Source: Cylindrobasidium torrendii FP15055 ss-10 (taxonomy: Eukaryota > Basidiomycota > Agaricomycetes > Agaricales > Physalacriaceae). Taken from it: a DNA stretch of 47,739 nucleotides. Below are positions 10,466-20,619 of this stretch, in pieces (within the stretch, counting starts at the first letter, position 1; each line of letters begins with the position of its first letter). Made by a program: the position numbers and the translations under genes. The stretch is taken from positions 1 to 47,739 of the forward strand of contig KN880615.1 of NCBI GenBank assembly GCA_000934385.1. Reading direction: 5' to 3'. The notes under the pieces were generated by a model that was not told the origin of the DNA, ran no database searches, and worked only from the letters and a program-made list of their open reading frames with translations.

Positions 10466-12325
10466 ATGTCGGAAGAGGCTACCAGCACAAAACAATCCGT
10501 CGAGCAGTTGGTCGAAGAAGCAACTGACGGTCATTTCCCTTTGTATAGAGAAAGTACAAAGATTGTGTGGTTCGTATCTTCATGTCACCTCGCTTGCCGC
10601 GCGTCTCCTTCGAGTCTGCAATGCTGAGCGACCTATTGTTTGGTTACTACAAGGGCATACCTTGATACTGACAAACAATTCCAGGTATCGCTCGACGTAT
10701 TTCAACGCGGTAGTTCTTGGTCTATGCAATTTCTTCGCACCAGGTCTATGGGGTGCAATGAACAGTCTTGGGTAGGCCACTGGGATTCCTGTATCACGCA
10801 GACCCGGATCTCGAGCTCACGCATCTCCCTCAGCGCCGGCGGCGCGCAATCGCCGTACTTGGTCAATGCGGCGAACGCGTTAATCTTCTGTCTAATGGTT
10901 GTGACTGCCCTGCTGTCTTCTATCCTTGTCAAGGCTGTAGGGATCAAGGTCACCCTCATTTTGGGTACACTTGGATATGCACGTGCGTCGACCTTAAATA
11001 CCATCTTGTCCGACCTAACTTGCATTTGTTGCAAAGCTTATGCTGCAGGACTGTACATGAACAACCGCTATGGCACAGAGTGGTTCGTGTTGTTTGGTGC
11101 AGCGCTGTGTGGACTCGCCGCAGGAACTTTCTGGATGGCAGAAGCAGCCATTGCGCTGAGCTATCCAGAGCCCGAGCGTGTATGTTTTATAGCACGCACC
11201 CTGCAAGCCCTACTAAACACTCAACAGCAAGGAAAGTTCCTTGGACTGTGGCTCACCTTCAAAATCGCTGGTCAGATTGTCGGTGGAGCAATAAACCTGG
11301 GCGTAAATGCCAACCGCAAATCTCCCGGTTCAGTCTCTTATTCCGTATATCTGATCTTCATTTCTCTCCGTGCGTTCTTTCCCATAGTCGAGCCCGGGAA
11401 CTGGCTTGACCCTATGCACCAGAATGCCTGGCACCGTTCTGTGGCCTGCTTCTTACACCTCCAGAGAAGGTTCAACGCAAGGACGGCATCATTGTCGATA
11501 TGCGCCCCAAAGTCCCGTACCTTCAAGAGCTTAGAGCTGTCGCAAAACTGTTTCTCAAGCCAAAGTTCCTTTTGATTGTCCCCTTGATCGCGAACTACGT
11601 CTACACCGAGAGCGTTATGTTTACATACCTCAGCTTGTGGTTCACCGTCCGTGCGCGAAGCCTAGGAAGTTTCCTCTCGGGGGTGGCTGCTGCCATCGCT
11701 GGCAATCTCATGGGCCGGCTCTTGGACAACGAGAAATGGTCTCTTCGGTCGAGAGCACGATGGGCTTTTGCGATTACGAGCTGCTGCCAAGGTTCTTGTT
11801 CGTACTCATCACCCTTCCCTTGTGGTTGTTATATTGATTTTTTCTGCAGTCCTTGCATGGAACATAGGGAATTCGTACTTCTACCGCCGGGACCTTCCAT
11901 CGTTCGACTGGAGTGACCCTGGGTTCGGAAATGGCTTCGCCGTTTTCATTATGCAGGTCGCGTGCGTCTATACATACCTCCGCTTCATATCCACGAGGCT
12001 CACAGTCTTCATCTTCTTTAGGAATTTCCAGATTTGCTATATGACGCTCTTCTGGCTCGTTGGCGAGATTGCGGAGACCCAAGAGGAGGTCGTGCGTATT
12101 GCAGGTCTTCTGCGAGCTGTCGAGTCCGCATCGCAGGCTGTTTCGTACGGACTGTCCAGTATCGAAACGTTCGCGACTTTCTACGGGGCCGTGGTGAACT
12201 TGGTTATGTGGGCTGTAGCTCTTGGTCCCGCGTGGATGGTCGTTCGGGATGTGGGCGAACGGTATGGGAAGCACCTTCGCGAGCATGGAGACCAGACGAA
12301 GGGTGTCAACTCAGAGGAAAGCTGA
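10466..12325 (+). CDS. UNC93-like major facilitator transporter
   Basis: Multiple short introns join to a protein of about 460 aa. It begins MSEEATSTKQSVEQLVEEAT and continues, after introns at 10570-10684 and 10772-10833, into NAVVLGLCNFFAPGLWGAMN and GAGGAQSPYLVNAANAL. The family signature APYAAGLYMNNRYG forms exactly across the next intron. Then come AALCGLAAGTFWMAEAA, GKFLGLWLTFKIAGQIVGG, a TM segment ending in CLAPFCGLLLTPPEKVQRKD, and a last block NFQICYMTLFWLVGEI. The closing helices contain AVESASQAVSYGLSSI. About 11-12 TM segments are expected. UNC93-like MFS members in fungi are of unknown substrate. No breaks remain once introns are removed. The stop at 12323-12325 follows a short hydrophilic tail. 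Confidence 0.85.
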
Positions 12326-12524
12326 CTCCTAGAGGAGTTGGGCGATGAGGGACCCAACGCGAGGCATGAAATGTAGAAAACACAATTCTATTCTAGGTAC
12401 ATTGAATCCGTATTGTATCACAGGCGTAGTATGTAATGGTAGTACTGTAAGTTATTGAATGAGTTTGACCGTACGATTCAAGGGAAATAGTGAGGTGAGA
12501 TTGATGTCGAGGGAGTTCAATTCT

Positions 12525-14009
12525 TTAGCAAGGGATATCAAATTCGTGCCCGTCATTGACATAGCACACCTCCGTCCCATCATTGGCGCAATACTGCAGG
12601 AAAAAGGCACCAAGCACCATCTGGTTCTCATACGCCCAGTCCTCGTCGTGTTCCCACTGCCCGTTCGAGTAGAAGGTAATGTTCTCTAAGTTCGAGTGTC
12701 CAGCCATTTTACGGCCATTGATCAGACTCAAGAGCGCCTTCGCAGTTTGCTGTTCGCCTGATCCTGTAATGCAAACGTCCTTGAGTTCGGAAAGGGGACC
12801 GGCCTGCTCGGCTAAAGCGTAGATGACTTGTTCGATGGCATCACCAGCCAGATGAAGTATCTGCAAGTTCGGTGCGCGGCGGACTGCTGTAGCCGTCGGT
12901 TTCGCTATTTCCGCCAAGTCCAACTCCTCGACCAACTCCAAATAGTCCTCGTCTTCCATGTCTACGTTGTCTGTTGACAACGAGATAGAAATATTCAGCA
13001 ATGTTGGAAGCGCAGGAACGTCTTTGAACAAGGTGGCCATAGAAACAGGGATATCGATTACGAGAGTATGGATGGAAGGGAAGACGCAGAGTTGGAAGGC
13101 ATCGCATGTTTCCCCAAAGGACATCATCTCATTGATGTGAAGGTAGGTTAGCTGGGCTAGCTCTATCCGCTGGCTAACTGGCTTGCGAAACGGGTCCTCA
13201 GAATCCCTGATGATGGTCAGTGCGCGGAGGTTCTGCATGTTGCCAACACATTCCAACGAGGTGAGCTCGGAAGTGTAGTGAGTTATTTGATGCCATGGAA
13301 GCTCTACCATGATACTACTGAGCGCCCCACACGCTCGGTGGACTTGGCGAAGAGCAGGCGTCCGAAGCTCGATAGGGTCTGCGCTCTCCGTCCCGTGAAC
13401 AGACAGCCATAGGCTCGTCAACGACGGGAGCCAGTGTAGATGGAACAGAGTTTCGGCGCTGTCCTTAGGGAGCGTTACGTGCGCGTCAGCCACTCGTGAC
13501 ATGCAATGCGTAGAAAGCCAGTGTACGATGTTTGAGCCCATTCTGGAGTTGCGGGTTTGGAAAATGGAAAGTCGTAGTGGGATGCCTGCAGAGCGTACTC
13601 TGAGCACCTGGATGCCATGGAGGTGACTCTGGAAGGTGTTGGACCCACTGCCGAGGGGGATGTGCCAAGTAGCCCATAGTCGAGGATGTGAGAGTGCCAC
13701 ACTCCGCCAGTTCCGGCAGACCTGGGAGATTGTCCATGGGGCAAGGGTACTGTCCAAAGACGAATTCTCTGGGAAAGAGTCACTGCCACAGCCACTCATG
13801 CGACACCAAGGTACGCAGTACTCGAAGATTTCGCGTAGGACGTCGTCCGGTATGGCTTGAGCTGCGCTGTGGCCTTGGAGCTCCCGAATCTTGCTTTTCG
13901 CGATGCCCTGAGAGTCTTTAAGCGCATCAAGGCGTTGAAGGGTACGGTTGATTTCTTCGTCAATGCGAGCCACTTCGCAATTGAGGGAAGAAAGAAGTGT
14001 GTCGGTCAT
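12525..14009 (-). CDS. F-box protein 2
   Basis: A single exon encodes 494 aa on the reverse strand. It begins MTDTLLSSLNCEVARIDEEI, a likely coiled coil over residues 10-45, then the F-box at about 52-115: AIPDDVLREIFEYCVPWC followed by SQVCRNWRSVALSHPRLWA. The C-terminal 370 residues are rich in Leu strands (LPSLTSLWLSVHG, FPSIHTLVIDIP, APNLQILHLAGD), a degenerate LRR-like substrate platform. Unlike the other three F-box genes it lacks the LF-x-x-N-x-x-PS motif before the coiled coil. By family it should act as an SCF adaptor; the target is unknown. It is divergent from the Abp1 gene and convergent with the UNC93-like gene, with only about 200 bp between stop codons. Confidence 0.85.
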   Translation of the reverse strand: MTDTLLSSLNCEVARIDEEINRTLQRLDALKDSQGIAKSKIRELQGHSAAQAIPDDVLREIFEYCVPWCRMSGCGSDSFPENSSLDSTLAPWTISQVCRNWRSVALSHPRLWATWHIPLGSGSNTFQSHLHGIQVLRVRSAGIPLRLSIFQTRNSRMGSNIVHWLSTHCMSRVADAHVTLPKDSAETLFHLHWLPSLTSLWLSVHGTESADPIELRTPALRQVHRACGALSSIMVELPWHQITHYTSELTSLECVGNMQNLRALTIIRDSEDPFRKPVSQRIELAQLTYLHINEMMSFGETCDAFQLCVFPSIHTLVIDIPVSMATLFKDVPALPTLLNISISLSTDNVDMEDEDYLELVEELDLAEIAKPTATAVRRAPNLQILHLAGDAIEQVIYALAEQAGPLSELKDVCITGSGEQQTAKALLSLINGRKMAGHSNLENITFYSNGQWEHDEDWAYENQMVLGAFFLQYCANDGTEVCYVNDGHEFDIPC

Positions 14010-14371
14010 CTGGCTGATCTATACGCGTGTTACAGGATAGTTTCTTTGGCGAATATCGGTTGGAAGAGGTTGGATTTTGACTCTGGTGGTTGAGTGTAAA
14101 GAGGTTGTGATTGATCAAAGCAAAGCTCGAAGGTTTAAGGATGAAAGGAACTTACATAAGCCCGGTCCATGCATGCCGACGCGTGGGAAAATGGCACGTC
14201 ATTGTTGCCGCGCGTCCGGGACAGGTCAGCCTGTATCGTTCATCTTGTCCCATCTGACTGCATCTCCGACACTCGAGCGCGACTTTTGCCACCATAACAA
14301 TAAAGACAAAAATCTCTGCGACGAAGGACGCATCTGTGAAATAGACTTGAACGCGTTATCGGAGAGGGATA
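14010..14371. other. Divergent promoter region, F-box 2 / Abp1
   Basis: A 362-bp region separates two start codons facing away from each other. An open + frame crosses it but has no motif, and its codons merge into the first Abp1 exon in another frame. No TATA box is obvious. Confidence 0.4.
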
Positions 14372-16446
14372 ATGGCGAGCTTGAATTTGAGCGGGCCTAC
14401 TATCCGGGAGGCATACCAGGCGGTACTCACCCAAGGGACGTATGAAGGCGAGGCTATTGACTGGTACGTCTTTTTTTCGAATACACTCCCGACAGTCGTT
14501 TCCCGCCTATCGTGCTAGTTGATATCTAACTCTTATCCAAGGGCACTTTATACGTATGACACCAACAACAACGAACTACGCGTCCAGGCCACGGGTAGCG
14601 ATGGTCTTGAGGAGCTTGAGCAAGAGTTCAGTGATGGTAGACTGCAATTCGCCTTTGCGAGGGTTATCGAGCCGAACGTGAGTCCTCCTTCGTTGATTCT
14701 AGCGTCGTTCGCCTCGTCTATTCTTTTTCGAACGCTAGATTCTAATGTATCCACAGAGTAATCTCCCCAAGTTTGTACAGGTCAATTGGTGTGGCGACGG
14801 TGTACCTGTTCATGTCAAGGGTCTTCTGCACACGCACGCTAGCGCAGTCGCGCGCTTCCTCCACGGAACACACGTCGTGATCAATGCACGCAACGAAGTG
14901 AGCACAGAAGATCAGGTTATTTCCCATACTAAATGCCTGATAGGAAGACGTTACCGCGGACGTGATCATGAAGCGCGTTGAAGCTTCGAGCGGTGCCAAA
15001 TATACTCAGAAGGCCCCGCCTCCACCTCCCCCAGCTGCGTCTCGTCCCGCCATTCCCAGTGCTCCAAGGCCTGCTGCTGCAGCAACCGCGACTGCTGGTT
15101 CTATCCGCACAGCGCCTTCTTGGCAGCCACCGTCAGCGACCCCGGCATCAAGAACGACTTTACCTCAAGCTGCGCCGGCCGCCAATGCCATCCCATCGAG
15201 GGCCATGCCCCCACCATTCAGAGCTGCTGCGGCTCCCTTATCGACACCTCCACCGCCCACCGCCCCTCGTCCGGTCGCTGCGGCGCCCCCTCCGGTTGCC
15301 GCGCCTGCACCATCTGGGCCGACGAAGCCTGCTCCCGATGACCGTATTACACCAGTCGTTGGTACAACAGGATGGACCCCGGTCAAGCTTGCTGCACCTG
15401 GGAAACTCAGGAACCCATTTGAGCGTGGGCAACCGCAGGCAGAAGAGGCACCCAAGTCGGCCGCACCAGTTAAGAAAGGCCTGACTTGGAGCGAAAGACA
15501 GGCTCTGGCGAAGCAAAAACAAGCCGAAGAGGATCTCCAGAGTGCGCAGGCAGTCCAAATGACTACTCCGCCTCCTGTGAATAGCTTCACGCCTACTGCT
15601 CCTCCAGTACAGTCTGCACCACCTCCGATGCCGAGCCGCGCTGGACTTGCTGCCGGTGCTGCAGCTGTTGGTATTGCAGTAGGCGGCGTCACAGCCGCCA
15701 TGACCTCTCACGATGACGAGCCAGAGCCAGAAGAAGAGGAATGGGAGCCAGAGCCAGAGGTTGCTGCTCCGCCGCCACCGCCGCCGCCACCTCCTCCGCC
15801 TCCGCCACCTGCTGCTGTGCCAGAGGTCGCAGCACCACCGCCACCACCGCCCCCGCCCCCGCCGCCGCCTCCGGCTGCTGAGCCAACATTTGTGGCCCCG
15901 CCGCCGCCCCCGCCACCACCGCCACCACCACCACCACCACCGGCGGCGGCCCCAGTCGCTGCAAGTGCATCGCCATACACTGGCGCAACAGCTGTTGTGA
16001 TGTATTCGTACGACGCTACTGAAGACAACGAAATGAACCTGGTCGAGGGCGAAGTCATTTGGGAAGTCGAGGAAATTGAAGGCGGCGAGGGCTGGTGGAG
16101 CGGAGTCGGCGAAGGTGGAAAGCAGGGCATGTTCCCTGCTGAGTATGTCGAGATTCGGGATGTGACTGGTGCAGATGAACCGCCTGAGACGCCGTACGAA
16201 CCTGAGCCTGAGCCTGAGCCCGAGGTGGATAAGGGAATTGTGGCAACGGCACTGTATGATTATGATGCAGCGGAGGACAACGAGCTGAGCTTCAGGGAGG
16301 GTGAAACCGTTGTGGAGATCGAACCGACGAGCGAAGAATGGTGGAGTGGTTTCGTTGAGGAAGCTGATGGCTCGAGGAGAGGTGCTGGCGACGGAGGACA
16401 AGAAAAGGGGCTCTTCCCGGCGAATTATGTCGAGGTCGTCGAGTGA
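14372..16446 (+). CDS. abp1: Abp1/drebrin-like actin-binding protein (ADF-H, poly-Pro, two SH3)
   Basis: Four exons (14372-14463, 14542-14677, 14757-14897, 14944-16446) give 623 aa. Residues about 5-140 form an ADF-homology domain: REAYQAVLTQGTYEGEAIDW, WALYTYDTNNNELRV, FARVIEPN and FVQVNWCGDGVPVHVKG. A Pro/Ala-rich linker follows. Three poly-proline blocks of about 14-17 Pro (15769-15945) are set between short acidic or Ala-Val segments, then two SH3 domains. SH3-1 includes ATAVVMYSYDATEDNEMNLV with GWWSG and MFPAEYVE. SH3-2 includes ALYDYDAAEDNELSFREGE with EWWSG and LFPANYVE. Known role: Abp1 binds F-actin at endocytic patches, activates Arp2/3 and recruits partners through SH3. I see no clear acidic DDW-type Arp2/3 motif, though acidic PEPEPE stretches exist. 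The poly-Pro blocks could bind profilin or its own SH3 domains. Confidence 0.93.
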
Positions 16447-16888
16447 GCAATGATGAGCATAGAATTGTTTCGATACTCAAGTAGTTTTTTGTCGTTTCCG
16501 AGCCAGATACACCTATTGCAATCCAGAACTTCTTCAGCCTACATACGTGAGATGACTCAAGCAGGCCAGTCGGCCGAGGCGTGAGAATCATGTAGCTTTC
16601 TACCTCGCTCCGCGTAGCACTCTGCAAACCACCACTGAGCCGCAGCGGATACATACATCCTGATTCGGCTGCTTATACAATTAGGCTTGGTTTCTTTGTC
16701 CATTTCACAGTACTGCTTCCATCGTTGCTCATCACGCAGAACAGTCAATATTCAGCTACAGCTTACAGATGATCTTACTGATTGTAACCTCAGACCAGCA
16801 TCCTCCAGTAAGTGCTTAAGCGACGCAGCGTAGGTAAACAATGATCGAGTCGATCTCTGGCAACGTGATGGCATATGGTTCTTGAATC
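16447..16888. other. Intergenic, Abp1 3' flank to F-box 3 promoter
   Basis: A 442-bp region in tandem orientation. Short frames on the - strand have no motif. Nothing supported beyond UTR and promoter. Confidence 0.4.
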
Positions 16889-18448
16889 TTGAATCTTGAG
16901 TCTTTACCATCACTGTCACGCCTCAGTCTAGCAATGAATATACGGGATGCGCTATTTACGACAAACCAGGCGCCCTCTGCCATAGAATTGCAGTCTATCG
17001 ACACCATCTTGGTTCAACTGCATGCGGGACTCGATATGGGAAATTCTTCGACATTCGTCAACGGGCGTACTTTGGATGCAGAAACGTTGATCGCACGCTT
17101 GAAGACCATTCGACACCCGATGAGGTCTCTTCCGGATGATGTCCTTGGATTGATATTTGCACACTGCACACCTTGGTGTCTAGCAGATGGTATTGCGGAA
17201 GATTCCTTCCCGTGGTATAGTTCGACGGACACAAGCAGTCCCCCATGGGCCCTCTCTCATGTGTGCCGAAATTGGCGCGCTGTCGTACTCTCCCTCCCTC
17301 TTCTATGGGCAACATGCCGCTTCATCTTGCCGCGGCTGGATAACCCCAAGTACATCGAGAGGATAGGAACAATTTACCAGCGGTCCAAGTCGCTTCCCCT
17401 ACGCTTGTACATCAGCACCTCTTTCTACTCAATGTTCGGTCATGAATCCCTAGGAATCCTCAGAACTGTTCTGAAGACTAGCTATCGATGGCGCTGTATC
17501 CGCGTTGACACTCACCACGATACCGACAGCTTGCGTATTATGTTCCATAATCGACCTCTTCCGTGTCTAACCCATCTGTCCTGGGACCTTGGCGAGCCAC
17601 CACCCAACACCTTCGTTCTGGCACCACGCCTGAGCAACCTCGAATTTTTGTGCGGCAGCATCACCGATGGTATCAATATCCAGTGGGGACAAATAACACG
17701 GTACAGGTCCATCTCCTCGGACCTTGAGTACATCGGGCGTATGCAGGGTCTTGAGGCAATTGTCATTGAAGAGGGCGCTGGCCCACTCCATATGGACTAC
17801 GTCCAGGTTCCCGATGTCCAAAGCACCGTCCTTCCCAAAGTCAGGCGGATAGAACTCAAAAATACTGGCGGGTACCAAGACATACACCCATGGCTCTTCT
17901 CTCGATACAACTTCCCTGCCCTGCGCACACTCATTCTTATCGAATCCGACTGCGACTACGATAGACGCTCGTCTTCGCCCTTCCAGTCCTTCATGCCCTC
18001 CGTCAATGAGCTATCCCTTTCGTTTGGGAGTGCCAACGACATTAGGAGTATACTTCCAAGCGTCCCGAATGTACAAACTCTCCATATTGATGGTGGAGAC
18101 GATCCACATACGCTGGTATACTCCCCGATTCCAGGTCAACCATCGGCGGCACTCAACCTTCACGGGCTCAAGAGTCTTTCTATCACCCTGGTGTCTAGTC
18201 TGCACATGGACACACTCATGGGATGGCTGGACCTTCCGGCTTGGGACAAGGCGCTGACCGCGCTCAGGGAGAGTGGTGTACGGCTTGAGACAATATCGTT
18301 CTACGGCGGTTTTTGTGGGAAAGTTGCACCACTTCCCGAGGATCGATGGGTTATGAATATCCAGAAGGGGATGGCCGAATCGCTAAGTGGGTGGATACAG
18401 GACGGTGTGCAAGTGCTATACCATTACGATGCAGAGCACAGGTTCTAG
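16889..18448 (+). CDS. F-box protein 3
   Basis: A single exon encodes 519 aa. The first ATG gives MNLESLPSLSRLSLAMNIRD. The second in-frame ATG (16934) places LFTTNQAPS at the same distance from the start as in F-box 4, so it may be the true start, giving 504 aa. The F-box lies at about 80-143: LPDDVLGLIFAHCTPWC, then SHVCRNWRAVVLSLPLLWA. The C-terminal region has repeated Leu-rich strands (LPCLTHLSWDLG, LPKVRRIELKN, FPALRTLILIES, VPNVQTLHIDGG) typical of mushroom F-box proteins. SCF adaptor function is inferred from family only. No break is seen in the frame. Confidence 0.84.
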   Translation: MNLESLPSLSRLSLAMNIRDALFTTNQAPSAIELQSIDTILVQLHAGLDMGNSSTFVNGRTLDAETLIARLKTIRHPMRSLPDDVLGLIFAHCTPWCLADGIAEDSFPWYSSTDTSSPPWALSHVCRNWRAVVLSLPLLWATCRFILPRLDNPKYIERIGTIYQRSKSLPLRLYISTSFYSMFGHESLGILRTVLKTSYRWRCIRVDTHHDTDSLRIMFHNRPLPCLTHLSWDLGEPPPNTFVLAPRLSNLEFLCGSITDGINIQWGQITRYRSISSDLEYIGRMQGLEAIVIEEGAGPLHMDYVQVPDVQSTVLPKVRRIELKNTGGYQDIHPWLFSRYNFPALRTLILIESDCDYDRRSSSPFQSFMPSVNELSLSFGSANDIRSILPSVPNVQTLHIDGGDDPHTLVYSPIPGQPSAALNLHGLKSLSITLVSSLHMDTLMGWLDLPAWDKALTALRESGVRLETISFYGGFCGKVAPLPEDRWVMNIQKGMAESLSGWIQDGVQVLYHYDAEHRF

Positions 18449-18947
18449 TGGTCATTATTTTAGGGACATCTTGTTCAAATCGAACCCAAGTTGACTCTAT
18501 AATGTAGACGCGCTCAAGTCCAAGCGTTGTCGAATCTCCTCGGGGACGGGGACAGCTTTACATGACAAATCCCTTATGCTTGCCAATCGTTTGGAATTTC
18601 CTGCATGCAACGCGAGCCTGAGGTTGTTTACAAGGTATGAACGATTCTGGATGGTGTGGCAAACATCCATTTTTGGTTACTTTGAATTCACAGCGCTACC
18701 TGTTCGCCATTCAATATTGTAACGCCGAGCGTGCCCATTGTGCTGATTCAAAAAGTGGATTCGGGATATCCGAAAAGACACATCCAGATTTGAGTGCCAA
18801 CCCACTGTACATATGAGTCTGACTGTCGGCAAGACATGGATGGGGTGTATTCGGGAATGAGTGGATCGCACATAATCAGAAGTTTTGCCCACGGTTTGTC
18901 AAATTTAGGCCTCGAATATTGCGCGATGCGGCTCGTCGGATACCAAC
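18449..18947. other. Intergenic, left of the TIR element
   Basis: Holds the F-box 3 3' flank. Only short frames without motif. Confidence 0.4.
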
Positions 18948-18986
18948 ACAGCGTGTGATCACACATTTTGCAAGCGGGAATATCTG
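18948..18986 (+). repeat. Left terminal inverted repeat
   Basis: Begins ACAGCGTGTGATC and pairs with the right repeat at 20102-20140. The first 13 bases are identical; later positions differ at about one in three to four. Confidence 0.55.
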
Positions 18987-20101
18987 GTGAAATTTGACAT
19001 TTCACCAAATAACACGGAAATAATTAGATTTGACATATCGCGTAGTGTAATATCTGTGTAACATGTACTGTGGCGCACGTGCTCAGGAAGCTTCACTGTA
19101 AAGCGGGTGACGCGTCCTTCTTTGAATTTTTCTAAGTCTTTCTCTTTCACTATCACCACCAAAATCTCGTCCCGCCAATAACGCAAGGACAGATTAAAGG
19201 CAAACTAGAATTTGGAAAGACAAGTTGTGCATGCTACAGCGAGTGTAGCTCTTCGGTGCGCAACACCGTCGCCGTTCCTGGCGCCGACACGCACAATGTT
19301 GACCATCCCGCTGTAAGAATCCGCGCACCGCCGCCGCCCTTTGACGTGTTTGCGACAAGAACGCTAATGGCGAGGGCGAGTGGGCCGGGTTGCCCACAGC
19401 AATGAGGAGGTCGGAAATGCAGGGGATGGTTTTGATTTGGAGACGCGGCCTCACTCCTGCGTGATGCACAGTCGCCGCTTTGCGGTGGAGGACGATGTGG
19501 TAAGGACGTTCAGACCGTCCAAGTTAATTTCTGACTGATTTGTGGCCAGATTTATCTCTTCTTCTGTCGAATACACCGGGCGTGCCATGGGAGATTCGCC
19601 GAGCGTGACTTGAAGCTTGAAGCTTCACGTCCGTGCGGCGCGACTGGCTTATGCCTTGGGATCATGTATGTCACCGCGCGGCATCTTGTCTTTCGGGTAT
19701 GCTGACCTTGTTCTTGCAGGGAGCTCACTTCGAGGCCCGTGCACGCAGCGGGGAATCACTGCCCGACTGGTTCAACGGTTGGGAGGCATGAATGGCAGCG
19801 AGGACAACGGTGGCGGGCTTTAGGCAGTAGTTTATGGCTCGCGCTGTGTATATAGACAATATAATGCATACATTTGACCGACACAACATATAGCGAGATG
19901 AGGGCGGCGCTAAGAGCGCGACAATCAGAGCGCGAGCAGTGGGTTCTGGGTGGGCTGAAGGGAAATTTCAGGGAAATCCCGTTGAAATTTGATGTGAAAT
20001 GTGTGTATTATTTCTGAAAAACGGCAGATCGTACCGAATAAAACGGGCTGTGGAATCTCTGGACAATGTCTGTTTTATTCGTGAGAATCTGACATTTCCC
20101 T

Positions 20102-20140
20102 CAGATATATCTGGTTGCGAAATTTGCGATCACACGCTGT
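20102..20140 (-). repeat. Right terminal inverted repeat
   Basis: On the reverse strand it begins ACAGCGTGTGATCGCA and matches the left repeat. Short AT-rich sub-terminal motifs (TTTGACATTTC-like on the left, CTGACATTTCCC on the right) lie just inside both ends. Confidence 0.55.
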
Positions 20141-20619
20141 GCAAGACATAGATCTCCGACTATATCCCGCCCTACAGCGAGCTCACGCAACTGCAAGTTG
20201 TACTTAGGGAGAGAAGGTACTTACGAGGAACCAAGTGGATGCTTTAAGAAAATGTCGGATGCCGGTCCGTCTGCCGTTCGGAAACGAGTGGGGCACCGTC
20301 ATTGCTGCGCGTTGCTTTGCGCTCTCACCAGTGTCGACAATGGACTCTCGCTCACTTATCAGAGTTGCAGAGAGCTTCTGTACCCCATTCCGCGGCGACT
20401 GGCTCATTTCGTGCAGAGAGGATGAATAAGGGATCCACCCCGATCCATCGCACGAGCGAGCTGCCGGGGTGAAAACTCGTCTCGCAATTCCATTTGCTAC
20501 CACCATGACCGAACTGTAACTTTCATCCGATACTTGAACTGCACACACCTGCACATCTGACCACCTTCTTTCACTTCTACCAACACCACCGCACGTCGTC
20601 AAAACAAGTTCTCCCCGAC
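20141..20619. other. Intergenic, upstream of the MFS drug-transporter gene
   Basis: A 479-bp stretch. A 169-codon - frame (20204-20713) overlaps the MFS start and has no motif; I regard it as chance. The last 100 bases are pyrimidine-rich, as expected of a fungal promoter. Confidence 0.4.

Larger units (their letters stand above)
18948..20140. mobile_element. Non-autonomous DNA-transposon-like element with terminal inverted repeats
   Basis: The two ends are inverted copies. ACAGCGTGTGATC at 18948-18960 matches exactly the reverse complement of 20128-20140. The match continues imperfectly for about 25 more bases (both sides read ...TTT-GCAA-...-ATATCTG...), roughly 80% over 38 positions by eye. 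The interior of about 1.1 kb encodes no transposase motif. One small + segment (about 19600-19820) has a neat 54-nt GTATGT...CAG intron (about 19668-19721) between two open pieces, but no family is recognised. No convincing target-site duplication is visible in the immediate flanks, so the exact ends and superfamily are open. The start CAGCG is reminiscent of hAT-type ends, but that is weak evidence. Confidence 0.5.

Noticed and set aside
11774..12286. 170-codon - strand frame
   Set aside because: Antisense to the last exons of the UNC93-like gene; no motif.
12525..14009. F-box 2 as a pseudogene because it lacks the shared N-terminal motif
   Set aside because: The frame is fully open, the F-box is intact and the length is normal, so it is taken as functional.
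15238..16401. 387-codon - strand frame rich in Trp/Arg
   Set aside because: It is the antisense of the Abp1 poly-proline and SH3 region; its composition follows from the CCN repeats on the coding strand.
19617..19823. Spliced small gene inside the TIR element
   Set aside because: A tidy intron is present, but no ATG-initiated frame of useful length spans both exons; left as a note.
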